The notes: a model not told the origin generated them from the sequence alone. DNA of 64,000 nucleotides from Nematopogon swammerdamellus (GCA_946902875.1 OX336350.1:19830048-19894047); one strand, 5' to 3'; shown: positions 44,875 to 56,245, numbered from the stretch's first letter. Program-made: numbers and translations.

Positions 44875-45095
44875 CTATTTACATATATACCAAACAAGAA
44901 GTTGTGAATATGTTTCTTGTGTGTACGAGTACCCTATATACCTATTATACTATGAGAGTAAGCCACCTAATGAAGCTACTTTTCCAGCACTTTTGCTCCG
45001 TCTCTGTAATTCACATAAAACAAATTGAGACGGGCTACACTCACTTATCTATCACCTTGCTATTTCTGAGTCTGACTGAAGTATGATTGTCAACT

Positions 45096-45736
45096 AGTGT
45101 TGTAACGAATGTTCGTAGGAATATTCGCATTCGAAATTCGGAATATTCGGTTCATTTTCAATATTCGTATTCGGTTGTAAGATACCGAATCTTTGTCGAA
45201 TATTTTACGTCGCATATTTTGCTAATGAAAGAGTGAGGCGACAATATATATATATTTTTATGGAAACTGACACGGTTGTCTACATCAGCTACAACATACG
45301 TGATGTCAGCCCATAACTATAAGTATTCTATGCCATAACACCGGGTGAACTAGGTGACATGTCAGTGCTTCCCTTCATGTCGGCTACACTGAACTGGACG
45401 GAAAACACGAAATTCGTGTACCTACACACTTAGAACATGTTTGTGCTTACTTGTTTCTTTTTTAAAACAACGGAAGGTTAAAGGTGTGTTTTGGGCAGTT
45501 TGTTTCCGTATTTTTCGGGTATTTTTTCACATTTGCGAGAAATTTAGGACTCTATGCAGGTAGACCTACATCTATTTCTATATCTGAAAATGTAAGTGTA
45601 TTTTTTTTTCCATTAGGATAAATTATACAATTTTCTGATAAGTTTTTTTTTTCAATATTCTTATTCTTATTCGCGAATATTATTTTGGAATATTCGTATT
45701 CGCGAATGTGGAAAACTATGCATTCGTTACAACACT
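45096..45736. mobile_element. MITE with AGTGTTGTAACGAATG ends, carrying a SINE tail
   Basis: AGTGTTGTAACGAATG inverted at 45721-45736; GAATATTCG-rich arms. 45254-45412 inside it is a minus-strand H/poly(A) SINE 3' part. Confidence 0.75.
45254..45412 (-). mobile_element. H/poly(A) SINE, 3' part
   Basis: TTTTTATGGAAACTGACACG to GTCGGCTACACTGAACTGG, with a small internal duplication (GCCCATAACTATAAG...GCCATAACACC). Confidence 0.8.
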
Positions 45737-45829
45737 ATTATTGTCAAGCTTGCGCGCCCGCCGCGCCGCGCCGCCGCCGCCGCGCTACGCGACAATATTT
45801 GTGAGCGATGTAGATGAATGCACTTATAT

Positions 45830-46300
45830 TTTTAACCGACTTCAAAAAAGGAGGAGGTTCTATGTTCGGCTGTATGTATTTTTTTTTTATTTATGTTCAG
45901 CAATATCTTCCCCAATTGTGAACCGATTTCGATGATTCTTTTTGTGTTCGGTTCAGTCAAGCTCCAAGGTGGTCCCATTTTTTTTTTGGTCAAGATCAGA
46001 TTGGAAAGCGAGGCGGAATCGCGAGGCCGAAGGCCGAGCGATTCCGCCGAGTACATTAATAGCAAATAAAAATTACTAAAAAAACTGTGAAATAAAAAAC
46101 GATTTAAAAAAATATAAAAACCGCCTTCAAAAATGTATGAAATAAAAAAATAAAAATCGAACCCTAGAGTTGAAGGCGGTGGTGCTAAAGCAAGCAAAAA
46201 TAACCGACCGCCTTCAACTCTAGGGTTCGATTTTTATTTTTTTATTTCATACATTTTTGAAGGCGGTTTTTATATTTTTTTAAATAGTTTTTTCGTAGAA
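45830..46300. mobile_element. CCGACTTC element with perfect hairpin
   Basis: Includes CGAGGCCGAAGGCCGAGCGA and a 46118-46280 hairpin with ~62-bp arms (ACCGCCTTCAAAAATGTATG ... GAGTTGAAGGCGG). Inverted relative at 62418-62900. Confidence 0.8.
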
Positions 46301-46379
46301 GTTAGAGGGGATAAGGACAAGATTTTTGTAATGTTTATTTATTTATTTATTAATTTTTTTTTATTTAAAGTTCAGTAGA

Positions 46380-46460
46380 GCTCCGCCGCCGCCGCCGCCC
46401 CGACGCAATCTAATCCCACTAGGATTAGATTGCGTCGGGGCGGCGGCGGCGGCGGAGCGG
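46380..46460. repeat. GC-rich perfect palindrome
   Basis: (CCG)n plus CCCCGACGCAATCTAATCC, loop CACTA, then the exact complement; arms about 37 bp. Confidence 0.88.
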
Positions 46461-46504
46461 AGGCTGTGTCTTCTGACTATGCAGGAAGACAGTGGTAGCT
46501 TACT

Positions 46505-46880
46505 AGCTTTTGCCCGCGGCTTCGCTCGCGTGAAATTCGCATTTAAAAAGAAGAAAGTAAGTAAGCCCGCTACCGTTACCTTTATTTCGGCGCGCGGAAC
46601 AATTCGGCTTGTATGAGCGTAACCGGAACTGAATTTTATTTAGCCTAAGCATCCTGTGTCACGTATAGTTAAATGTGCTTGTACTTCAAGTTTCATCGAA
46701 TTCGGATGATCGGTTTAATAGTTATGGAGGAACATACATTGTACATACAGAAAATATTTCTAAAAATCGTCAATTTAGTTTTAGTATCATAGATAGAGTC
46801 TACAAACGCAATATCTTATAAAACAAAGTAACTTACTCCATAACCATCCCTTACAGATTTATTATTAGTAGTACAGTATT
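46505..46880 (+). repeat. Dispersed repeat, copy 2, with Helitron-like end
   Basis: CTAGCTTTTGCCCGCGGCTT at the left, then the shared block with 26160-26515. Confidence 0.65.
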
Positions 46881-47423
46881 GATTCATCATTCGTATGGTA
46901 GCACACTACGCTTGAATTTGTCATATTTTTAACCGACTTAAAAAAAAAGAGGAGGTTCTCAATTCGACTGTATTTTGTTTTTTGTTTTCACAACCCGGTT
47001 CGAATCGATTCGCTTTGTGGGGTTCAAAGAAGAGCCGGCAATAAACTTCCCAGGGGCTTTTTTAACGTCTTGTGACTAGTTGTGTTGTGTGTGACACCGC
47101 CCGCTTAAAATCGCGGTTAAAAAAAATAAACAGATCGCAGATCGCTCGCTAAGTCGCGCCGCCACCAACAACGCCTTAGACACGAGTACATTAGTATAAC
47201 GACAGGGCTCAATATTAGCGCCTACTGTCTGAACACACCCGGCCAATGAGGGTAATCAGCTCCATTCAGCGGGAAGCCAATACGCACGGCGGCGGCGACC
47301 ACTGTCGTCGGCTAGACAAACTATTATAGTTCTTATAAGAATCTTACTAGTTTCTCATAAGAATATTTGCGTTAGTTGTTTATGTAGAAAGGAAAAATTC
47401 AAATTTCGAATTCACGTTTATCG
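46881..47423. other. No gene recognised
   Basis: AT-rich with a GC-richer 47100-47320; no exon, RNA or repeat call made. Confidence 0.4.
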
Positions 47424-47662
47424 TACCGTGTGGGGCCGGTACTTAAAATGAATAGCCCCACTGCATTTCTGCGCGTGCATGTTGTAAAAGGCGACTAAGG
47501 GATATGGGCGAGATTCCGTGCTAAAGGGCGACAGGATACCCACCTCTCACCTTCGCACGGTCTTTCCGCCGAGTCATGCTGTAATTTACCAGAATTATTC
47601 CAGCACAACACCGATTACTCTGCTTACTCCGATTGTCGGGATACAGCGTGTGGTATGTACAT
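47424..47662 (+). mobile_element. H-head/X-body SINE, internally deleted
   Basis: Head H at 47424-47504; body lacks the GCAGCAAGTAAGGCACGAAG part; ends GATTGTCGGGATACAGCGTG. Confidence 0.85.
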
Positions 47663-48051
47663 ATGCAATTTTATTAGCTCAAGAATGATCCTGTAAATAA
47701 TGTAAAATAATGAAGATATTTCCGACCAGGAAGGAACTACCTAATGGCATAAACTAGTTTTCTTCCTCATTTGAATCACCTTCAATGTACGTACATAATT
47801 CTGGTAGCGGCATCTAGCGGTGAGTCGCGGAAGCGTGATAGCGCGCATAGAATTATTCATTATAATAGCTTGCTGGCTGGCCGAGAGATGGCGGCACCTT
47901 TTAATAATAACTTTTAAATTCTGTTCGCCGTGCAGGCAGTTCGCAAAATAATCGAAAAATTGTTCTACCTTCCCAGTTTATAGTTATAATTTATTTCCCA
48001 TTGAATACATGCAATATGATTAATAATCATCATGTTTATTACTACTACCGT
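47663..48051. other. No gene recognised
   Basis: AT-rich spacer. Confidence 0.4.
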
Positions 48052-48402
48052 ACCGTACCGTGTGGGGCCGGTACTTAAAAAGAATAGCCTCACTGCATCT
48101 CTCCCCGTGCATGTCGTAAAAGGCGGCTAAGGGATAAGGACAAGATGCCGTGCTAAAGGGCGACAGGCTCGCCAGCTCTCACCTTGGCATGGTACTTCCA
48201 CCGAGTCATGCAGCAGGTGGGTCTTCGTGCCTTACTTGCTGCTTGATCGATTGAATCTTGTTCGAATAATTTGCGAAACGTGGTGGTCGGTGTTGTGCTG
48301 TAATTTACCAGAGTTCATGCAGCACAACACCGATTACTCTGCTTACCCCGATTGTCGGGATTCAGCGTGTGTGATATGTATGTATGTATGTATGTTTATT
48401 AC
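48052..48402 (+). mobile_element. H-head/X-body SINE, full length
   Basis: Best copy: CGTACCGTGTGGGGCCGG to (GTATGTAT)n. Confidence 0.9.
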
Positions 48403-49023
48403 TATTATAGGCACTTTAATGTAATAATTTTTGCATGAATTTTAATAATTTTCTGAATTAGATGGTCACCCGCGAGGAAGAGTCATTGAAGAAACATTTT
48501 CAGTTTGCCTGTCTACGAGGTGTTAATACATCGTCGATCCACCCTATAAGAAGGTGCTACCCCGTGCAATGACAAGTAGCGTCGTCTGTTTGCGCGAGCG
48601 GCTCGGCACGCTTTCCCGCACCTCCACTTCCGGTTGCAAGTTTGAATTTTCGCGCGCTTTCGTCACGCTTCCGCGGCCGCGGCAACAGGGGCGCGCAGCG
48701 GCTCGGCTCGCGTAAGGGTAAGTTTTTTCTTTAATTATTAGCAAATAGAACCAAACATTTTTTGTGCAACGACTAACAATCGGCGTCACTATCATTCGTG
48801 GTAGTAGCACAGATTACTAAATGTAGTATGTAGTGTTTTTTTCGGTGGATTTAATTTAATTAAAAATTTTTGGAACAAAGTTCAGCTTTGTGTACCCTTG
48901 TGCAGTGCACCTAATAATTTATTATTGAATAATAGAACATAAATAAATTCAGCTTTCGTTATCGCCAAATAAATTATATACTTATCCAATATCGCATAAT
49001 ATATACATACAATATAAACATAA
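48403..49023. other. Spacer with GC-rich segment (48550-48720)
   Basis: The GC-rich part, with GGCTCGGCACGC and CGCGGCCGCGGC, could be a promoter region (possibly for Tysnd1, minus strand), but no motif proves it. Confidence 0.3.
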
Positions 49024-49172
49024 TATAGTGCCCGGGACGGATCTCGGCGTGTCGTCGCCGCAGCGGGCGACCCGCCACGCGAATAAACTATACAAGTACG
49101 GTGCGGGTGCGAGGGAGAACACCGACGAACCGCTGCGGCGGCGACACGCCAAGATCCGCCCCGCGCATTATA
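49024..49172. mobile_element. 149-bp GC-rich MITE, copy 2
   Basis: TATAGTGCCCGGGACGGATC ... GATCCGCCCCGCGCATTATA; same layout as 4831-4979, flanked by AT-rich sequence. Confidence 0.85.
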
Positions 49173-49528
49173 CTCGTATACATAGGCACTATTTTTATAC
49201 TATTTCTGTAACAGTGCCAGCAGTAACGATTTTCCCTAAGCGTCTTTAGGTATACCTATAGAACAAAATATTATTTACCTATGAGAAAATAAAGGCTCTA
49301 TTCTAAAACTGAAGTTCAAGTACAACCAACCATGGGTTAGTCCATCCAGTCCAGTTATATATTAGTTATACAATATAACAGAATCAACAAAAAAATAATC
49401 CAATTTATTATACCTACTGCTCAGTATAACTATCGGATTCGAAAAAAGTTATATTGTCCATGTAGTTATACCTACCTATAAACTGAGCTATAAATTATGA
49501 GGAGTTCGAATATCAAAGATGGAGGTGA

Positions 49529-49596
49529 TAATGCCGCGTACAGACTTTCGAAAGGTATCTGTACCTTTCGAAGGTCTGTCTGTACGCGGCATTATC
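49529..49596. repeat. Hairpin (ATAATGCCGCGTACAG ends)
   Basis: ATAATGCCGCGTACAGACTT and CGAAAGGTA inverted after a short loop. Confidence 0.8.
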
Positions 49597-49857
49597 TGGC
49601 GTGTATTAGACGCGGTGCATTGTAACATGTAATTTGGCATTATTCACGTGTTACAATCTGTGGTGTTACACCAGTCTACTGGACGCATCGCGCATTACTA
49701 TGAACCTCCGCAAGCGTGCGCATCCGTTTCACCCTCGGATTTCCTCCAAGATTTCACCCTCTGTGTTTGTTCGAGTTTGATCGCTCGGGCGCGGTTCGTG
49801 CTCGCAAGTCCAGACTATAGGTAGAAGCTATTCAGTGAATTCGCATCAACGCTCATC

Positions 49858-49930
49858 GTTTCCGTAGTGTAGCGGTTATCACGTGTGCTTCACACGCACA
49901 AGGTCCCCGGTTCGATCCCGGGCGGAAACA
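49858..49930 (+). tRNA. tRNA-Val (CAC)
   Basis: 73 nt. GTTTCCG pairs with CGGAAAC in the acceptor stem. A box TAGTGTAGCGG, B box GGTTCGATCCC. The anticodon stem TGTGC/GCACA closes a TTCACAC loop with anticodon CAC, and the discriminator base is A. No mismatches in any stem, so probably functional. Confidence 0.95.
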
Positions 49931-50166
49931 GTTTTATTTCTTCTTTTTTTTTAATATTTTTATTTTATTTAATTATGTATTTTTCAATACCGAAAGGAAA
50001 TTGAATTGTATTTTTATAAGTGGAAGGTAAAAAGTAATGTAATAAAACAAAATTGTTTTTTTTTACAATAACATTCATTACATAATACCTTTTTATGCTT
50101 AAAAACATAAGCAATATGTGTGTAAGAAAAAAAAAAACAAAACAAAAAAAGTAAAAATGAACAACT

Positions 50167-50256
50167 TCCTTCGAGCCGGATTTGAACCAGCGACCTATGG
50201 ATATCCGCTTCGTACTCCTCTACAGTCCACCGCTCTACCAACTGAGCTATCGAAGG
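50167..50256 (-). tRNA. tRNA-Tyr (GTA) with a 17-nt intron
   Basis: Read on the minus strand: CCTTCGA/TCGAAGG acceptor stem, A box TAGCTCAGTTGG, B box GGTTCAAATCC, anticodon loop CTGTAGA, anticodon GTA. The 17 bases 50219-50203 sit after position 37, where eukaryotic tRNA-Tyr introns occur. Mature length 73 nt. Confidence 0.94.
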
Positions 50257-50446
50257 TTGATATTTTGTTGCGAAATAAACGTATACGTTTAACTCGAGTG
50301 CACTGAGAACACTTAAGCGATATGATAGGACCTTGTCAAACGCGCCCTAGATTACCTCGATAAGTACTTTCTTAGACTCGTAGCACTTTAATGAGGACGA
50401 CAAAGTTACAAATAGGTGTAGGCAGTCACAGTGCAGTTTGAAGGAG

Positions 50447-50510
50447 ACATTTTTCGAACAGATTTTTTTTGTAATATGATATTACAAAAAAAATCTGTTC
50501 GAAAAATGTT
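50447..50510. repeat. Near-perfect 64-bp palindrome
   Basis: ACATTTTTCGAACAGATTTT and TTTTGTAATA with the exact complement. Confidence 0.85.
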
Positions 50511-50699
50511 ACTATTACTAATATCTGTAACGACGTAATGTTAAGAAATAGAAATAAAATAAAATAAATACTAATAAGAAAATATTTCATAAACAATTTG
50601 ATAAAAACCGACAAAAAAATCAATAAAATTATCCAGGTCAAAACAATGACGTATCATAAACTGAAAACTCTGTATGTGCCTACCTACATTTATATGTTG

Positions 50700-50852
50700 T
50701 ATGTTGTTTGTTTCATACAACATACCGCACGCTGTATCCGATAATTGGGGTAAGCAGAGTAATCGGAGTTGTACTGCACGCACTCTTGTAAATTACAGCC
50801 CAACATCGACCACCAAGTTTAGCAAAGTATTCGGACAAGATAACTAGGTTTT
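50700..50852 (-). mobile_element. X-body SINE fragment
   Basis: CACGCTGTATCCGATAATTG, TAAGCAGAGTAATCGG, CACCAAGTTTAGCAAAGTAT. Confidence 0.7.
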
Positions 50853-51024
50853 TTTTTTCAATCCACGTACCTACTACCTACCTATATTAAAATTGTTCAT
50901 TAAAATCTATTTTGGAAACTACAGATGTTTGTCGGAGACAGAGACGTTATCTGTCAAACGTACCGCATGAACTTTACGATAACTGCGATAATAATCGTAA
51001 ACCAAACGCGGATATATTAAGTAC

Positions 51025-51324
51025 TAGCTGAGCCCGCGGCTCCGCTCGCGTGAAATTCGTATTCCAAAGAAGAATGTAAGTAACTAAGGGCGAGGCCGAA
51101 GGCCGAGCTGCGTTAAGGTAATCGATAAACCTTCTTAAAGAAAGTAACTAACTAAGGGCGAGGCCGAAGGCCGAGCTGCTTTCAGGTAAACGATAAACCT
51201 TTCTCAAATAAAGGAAGTAAGTAAGGGCGAGGCCGAAGGCCGAGCTGCGTTCAGGAAGACGACAAACCTTCTGGAAGAAAGGAAGGAACTAAGTGCGAGG
51301 CCGAAGGCCGAGCTGCGTTCAGGT
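51025..51324. repeat. Left arm of a second fold-back structure
   Basis: Begins with a Helitron-like motif (CTAGCTGAGCCCGCGGCTCC) and continues as four ~65-bp units containing GGGCGAGGCCGAAGGCCGAG. The same sequence appears inverted at 54500-55100. P-like copy B sits at its inner end. Confidence 0.85.
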
Positions 51325-51478
51325 CACGAGTCAGTAAGCCTGGAGGCGCTATACATAGGAGGACAGGGGTAGCCGCGCGTCGGCGCACACGCGCCAGCGC
51401 CAGTCAGTCTAGCGCCGGCGACCGATCTTAGTCTCCGTCCGCCGCTCAGGCGGAGCGAACGTGCGCGTCTGTCACAAA

Positions 51479-51558
51479 ATGCCTCATTGTGCAGTGCTTT
51501 GGTGCAAAAAGTCGTCGAAAAATTCAAACTTGAACACAGATGGAGTCACCTTTCACGA
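51479..51558 (+). pseudogene. THAP-like first exon in P-like copy B
   Basis: Same 80-nt exon as in copy A with an intact ATG and GTAAGTAC donor. No recognisable transposase exon follows within the element. Confidence 0.6.
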
Positions 51559-52250
51559 GTAAGTACTTTCATTCAATTTGATAGCATTTTTCGCTTGAAT
51601 TTCAGTAACAAACATCGGCGTAAATATGTATGGAGAGCTCTTTTCTGCTTACCCACCATAGGTCGACTATCGTGTTGGATGCAGTTAGCTCTTGTAATTT
51701 TTTTTATTTATTGATAAATATGTATGTTAAATGTATACAGATATTTCATGCATTCTGCCTTATTGCCAAAGGACATTTCTTCTAGTCAACCTCAGCAGGT
51801 TTCCTCGTTCAATATTCGTTTATCGCGCTTTTTTCATTCAACCAGTACCTACCGGTTTTTACTTTTGAGCGACTCTAAAGGAATTAATTTCTTTAGGTCA
51901 TGCGTCTACCGGGAATTAGTCTTGTTATGCTTAGCATTAACAAAATTAATTCATAATGAATACCCCGTTAGCATTTAGCACTGCTAAGCGCCCTGATGAA
52001 TAAAAATTAATGCTAAATGCTAAGCAATAATCACATTTTATTTTAATTAGCATTGCTGTTTCGTTCGTAAAACTTTGTTGGTTCGTTTGTTTTGGAACGC
52101 ACAAAGCAAGAAGTATGTGCTATTTATCTGTGGTACTGCTAAATGCTAAATGCTATATAGCGCCTGCGCTCCGCTGCTAGCTAGCTAGCTAGCATCTAAA
52201 TGCGAAATGCGATGCGATCATGCGAGTGAGGGGTCGGAATTATCATCTGT

Positions 52251-52750
52251 CACGTGATCATTAGTTTTGGTCATATCTACAGAACCACTGGACTTAGACC
52301 CATCGTGTTGGTACTCAATCTGAACGTCTCGATGAGATCTATCCATCTGTCACATTAACTATTGTTTTGGTCATAACTCGAGAACCACTGGTGCTAGACC
52401 CATCGTGTTGGTACTCAAACTTCAGGTCTCGGTGAGATCTATCCATCTGTCACATGAACTTTTGTTTTGGTCATAACTCGAGAACCACTGGTGCTAGATC
52501 CATCGTGTTGGTACTCAAACTTTAGGTCTCGGTGAGATCTATCCATCTGTCACATGCACTTTTGTTTTGGTCATAACTCGAGAACCACTGGTGCTAGACC
52601 CATCGTGTTGGTACTCAAACTTCAGGTCTCGGTGAGATCTATCCATCTGTCACATGAACTTTTGTTTTGGTCATAACTCGAGAACCACTGGTGCTAGACC
52701 CATCGTGTTGGTACTCAAACTTTAGGTCTCGGTGAGATCTATCCATCTGT
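52251..52750. repeat. 100-bp tandem repeat (x5) in P-like copy B
   Basis: Inverted counterpart of the repeat in copy A, with ATCCATCTGT unit borders every 100 bp from 52350 to 52750. Confidence 0.93.
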
Positions 52751-53882
52751 TGCGCGACCATCTCTCGAGACACATGTTAGTTCTTTAGTTCAACAATAAC
52801 AATGTAAATGTCAACAATGTAAACAGTAACAATGTAAATGTCGTAAATTGTGCTTTTAAATTTAATTCAATTGTTCAAAAGTTACCAAATGAAAATTTTA
52901 ATATAGATACCGATCTATAAATAAATAATTAAGTAAATTATTGTTCTGTTTCAAATATATGTTTCTATTACAGACTACACAGCCTTTCATTTGTTATTTT
53001 ATTAACCCTTATATAACGAATTCACACCGTCAAACTGACAGAGAGACGCATGGTACATTTTATAAGGCTCTAGCTGCATGGCTGGTTAGTTTGTTAAAAA
53101 AGGCAAAGCCTGGAAAACCTCATTTTACCCTAAAAAAATTAAATATCCAGGTGGGTATGGCTGGTTAGTTTGTTAAAAAAGGCAAAGCCTGGAAAACCTC
53201 ATTTTACCGTAAAAAAATTAAATATCGAGGTGGGTACTCATAAATTTTTTATGGTAGGGTAGATTTTCGCGAATTTTTCGCGAAGTCATATTGCAATATA
53301 ATTTGTCATATCGTTGGCTAAGTAATTAGCAAATAGTTGTTAATAATATAATAATTATTTTTTTTGGTTACAAAACTTTTCGACTTTCTAACATTATTTT
53401 TTTAATTTTGGAAAATTCCAATAACAAATACTCCAATAAGATAATACCAATGTACGAGGTCTTACAAATCATTGTTTTGGAAATTTGATGTAGATTTATA
53501 ATAAAGTATCCGAGGTATCTCAGAACTTAGAACTATTATCGTGTTTATGCGAAAATCTGCAAATTCGCAAAATTGTGAAAGGGGCGTTGCCTTTGTTCAT
53601 TTAAGAGAAAGTTATATTATTCCCTTGATGTAAAGAAGGGTTAAATATTGTTAAATCCGTTTCATCTTTTCATCGCGAATCGACACAATGAGCGACTTAT
53701 TGTATGAATCCCGTTCAAACGTATGGAAGACTGGCGTCACGTGGCTACCTACTCGCTCGGCCAATCACGGCGTTCCATGCGCCGCTCCCGCCTCAGACTT
53801 CACACCCCTTTGGCGGCTACCTCGGTTCTCATACAAACGATGCCGTATTTCGTATCCAGGTTTACTGACTCGTGGTTCAGGT

Positions 53883-54499
53883 AAACCAAACACCCTCTTC
53901 CGCCTTCGGGCCTCGCCCTTAAAGACTTCCTTTCTTCGATAGAATATAATATCGTTTACTCAATCTATTTATTTCATATAAATAAAAAAGTAATATTAAT
54001 AACTAAAGAATTAAACCTACCTAACAAACATTAAAATAACTATCAAAACGGGCATTTTCAAATGTTCTTAGAGCACTTGAGGCATTACCCCGCTGGATGG
54101 CAATGCTTACCCTTTGAATGAAGTACATAAGCCCTTGATGACGGGACACCAGTTGCGTCAACCAGCTCAAGCCTCTTTTGGCTTCACTGCTCCACGGACC
54201 GAGGGTTTCAACCGCAAACGCAACAAATTCGAAATCTTGAATTATATTTCTATATTTGCTGCGTTGGAGGCTCAGCCGCTCTTGAAGATGTCCTAACGTG
54301 ACTTGGAGCCAATGTGAGAACAAAAGTGGCGTCCCACATCACAGAACTACCCTTAGTCCATGGCACTAAGGTCTCTAGCATCGGGCCTCTTGTCATCCAG
54401 CCGGGAATAACCGCGAGGTTCTAGGATGCACGGTATATTTGCCGTTAGAAGCGTGGACTTTATAATAAAATTTAAATTAAATTAACTCAATCTTAATAT
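53883..54499. other. Interior of the second fold-back structure
   Basis: After copy B's target duplication come a last GGGCCTCGCCC unit, AT-rich sequence and the retroelement remnant. Confidence 0.6.
54021..54440 (-). pseudogene. Retroelement protein remnant (VETLGPW / IQRGNA motif)
   Basis: Minus strand. An upstream piece (WMTRGPMLETLVPW, VMWDATFVLTLAPSH) and, after a stop, FVAFAVETLGPW ... RVSIAIQRGNASS. This motif pair ends many insect and marine-animal retroelement proteins; I cannot assign the clade. Lies between the arms of the second fold-back structure. Confidence 0.6.
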
Positions 54500-55100
54500 T
54501 AATTAACTTTATTCGAGATGGTTTAGCTTCTTCCTGAACGCAGCTCGGCCTTCGGCCTCGCCCTTAGTTACTTGCTTTCTTCGAGATGGTTTATCATTTG
54601 TCAGAACGTAGCTCGGCCTTCGGCCACGCCTTAGTTGCTTACTTTCTTCAAGATGGTTTAGCTTCTTCCTGAACGCAGCTCGGCCTTCGGCCTCGCCCTT
54701 AGTTACTTGCTTTCTTCGAGATGGTTTTTCAGTTATCCGAACGTAGCTCGGCCTTCGGCCTCGCCTTAGTTACTTACTTTCTTCAAGATGGTTTAGCTTC
54801 TTCCTGAACGCAGCTCGGCCTGCGGCCTCGCCCATAGTTACTTACTTTCTTCGAGAAGGTTTATGGTCTTCCAGAATAGAGCTTGGCCTTCGGCCTCGCC
54901 CTTAGTTACTTATTTTCTTCAAGAATGTTTTTCTTCTTCCTGAAATCAGCTCCGCCTTTCGCCTCGCCCTTAGTTACTTTCATCGAGAAAGAATATCGTT
55001 TACGTGTGCGCAGATCCGCCTTCGGGCCCGTCTTTAGTTACTTACTTTCTTTTTTTTTAAATACGAATTTCACTCGAGCGAAGCCGCGGGCAACAGATAT
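54500..55100. repeat. Right arm of the second fold-back structure
   Basis: About eight ~60-68-bp units with CTCGGCCTTCGGCCTCGCCC, reverse complement of the left arm, closing with GAGCGAAGCCGCGGGC at about 55077-55092. Confidence 0.85.
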
Positions 55101-55735
55101 ATAAATTTTATTGCACCAATGATAGCGACATAACTTCGACTTTCAATTATTATTTTTATTTATCAAATAATTTGTCACCGGCCAGCTCACGTCGAGATGA
55201 CAGTTCTCCGTTGTCAACATGACATTTAAAATTGTTTTTACCTTTACTTTGGACTACGTGATTTTAAACGCGCAATAATGTTTATAATTGTTAATTTTTT
55301 TTTATTTTTGTTAATTTTTTTTACGTATTATGTTAACCCGGCATATAAACTGCCACTATACAAAGTTTCGTCTAATTCCGTTCAGTGGTTTTTGCGTGAT
55401 GCGCGTACAGACAAACAAACAAACAAACAAACAAAAATTTTAAAAACTGTTCTAAAATGTTCAGTATCTCATTTTAAGCCACCCTGGTTAGTTTTTTTCC
55501 GAATACATTCAATGTACAGACTTTCTTACCTCTACGATTTTATTATATGTATAGATGACTATTATGATTATGAGGTTACACAATAATCCAGCTGATGTAT
55601 CCATTCACCAGCCAACAACAACACTCGACATTCGACTCCATGTTAGATGATAAAATGTTTGATCATCTTTTGAACTTATGCAAAAGTTCCTCCGGCACGG
55701 GTGGCTGTGCCCATAGACCAAAGCCATACGTTATA

Positions 55736-55932
55736 TATAATATTATGGAGTCACATGTTCAACATGTGACTCCATAATATAACATATACCTATAACATAT
55801 ACCTATTATTTTTATTAGGTTTCCGTACGGGTTACGGAAACCTAATAATAATAGATATAGTACCCATCAACATGACAGGAAAAGGTTGTGGCAGCCACAT
55901 CCTTTTCCTGTCATGTTGGTGGGTACTATACC
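55736..55932. repeat. Three consecutive hairpins
   Basis: 55736-55782 (TTATGGAGTCACATGTT/AACATGTGACTCCATAA), 55824-55851 (AGGTTTCCGTA/TACGGAAACCT) and 55856-55932 (TATAGTACCCATCAACATGA and CAGGAAAAGG, inverted). Confidence 0.85.
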
Positions 55933-55939
55933 TATTTTT

Positions 55940-55987
55940 ATTTTAGGTTTCGGTATCCCGTACGGAAGCCTATTACTAAGCCTACGC

Positions 55988-56018
<31 letters not shown>

Positions 56019-56245
56019 CCGAGGGCTGATCTTGAAGATTCTTGATCCGTAACAGGTAGCCGGTTGGAATTTTCACAGAATATGTGTTATAATGGCGGGC
56101 ATAGCAACAAATAATAAAAATTAGAAAAAGTTAAAAATTAAGGGGGGTTCCCATACAAGAAACGTGTTTTTTTTCAATGTTTTTTTTTGTGGTGTCGGAA
56201 ACCTCGGTGCGTGAGTTCGACTCGCACTTGGCCGGTTTTTTTTTT
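55940..56245 (+). mobile_element. GTTTCCGTA element
   Basis: TAGGTTTCGGTATCCCGTAC, (CTGT/CCGT)n, ends GTTCGACTCGCACTTGGCCG; closely like 9464-9765. Confidence 0.7.

Larger units (their letters stand above)
51325..53874 (+). mobile_element. P-superfamily-like DNA transposon, copy B
   Basis: 2550 bp, inverted relative to copy A and nearly identical over its length. Same 20-bp ends with one mismatch on the right (TCCAGGTTTACTGACTCGTG). Own 8-bp duplication GTTCAGGT (51317-51324, 53875-53882), so it is an independent insertion. Five internal 100-bp units (52251-52750) instead of four. Confidence 0.87.
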
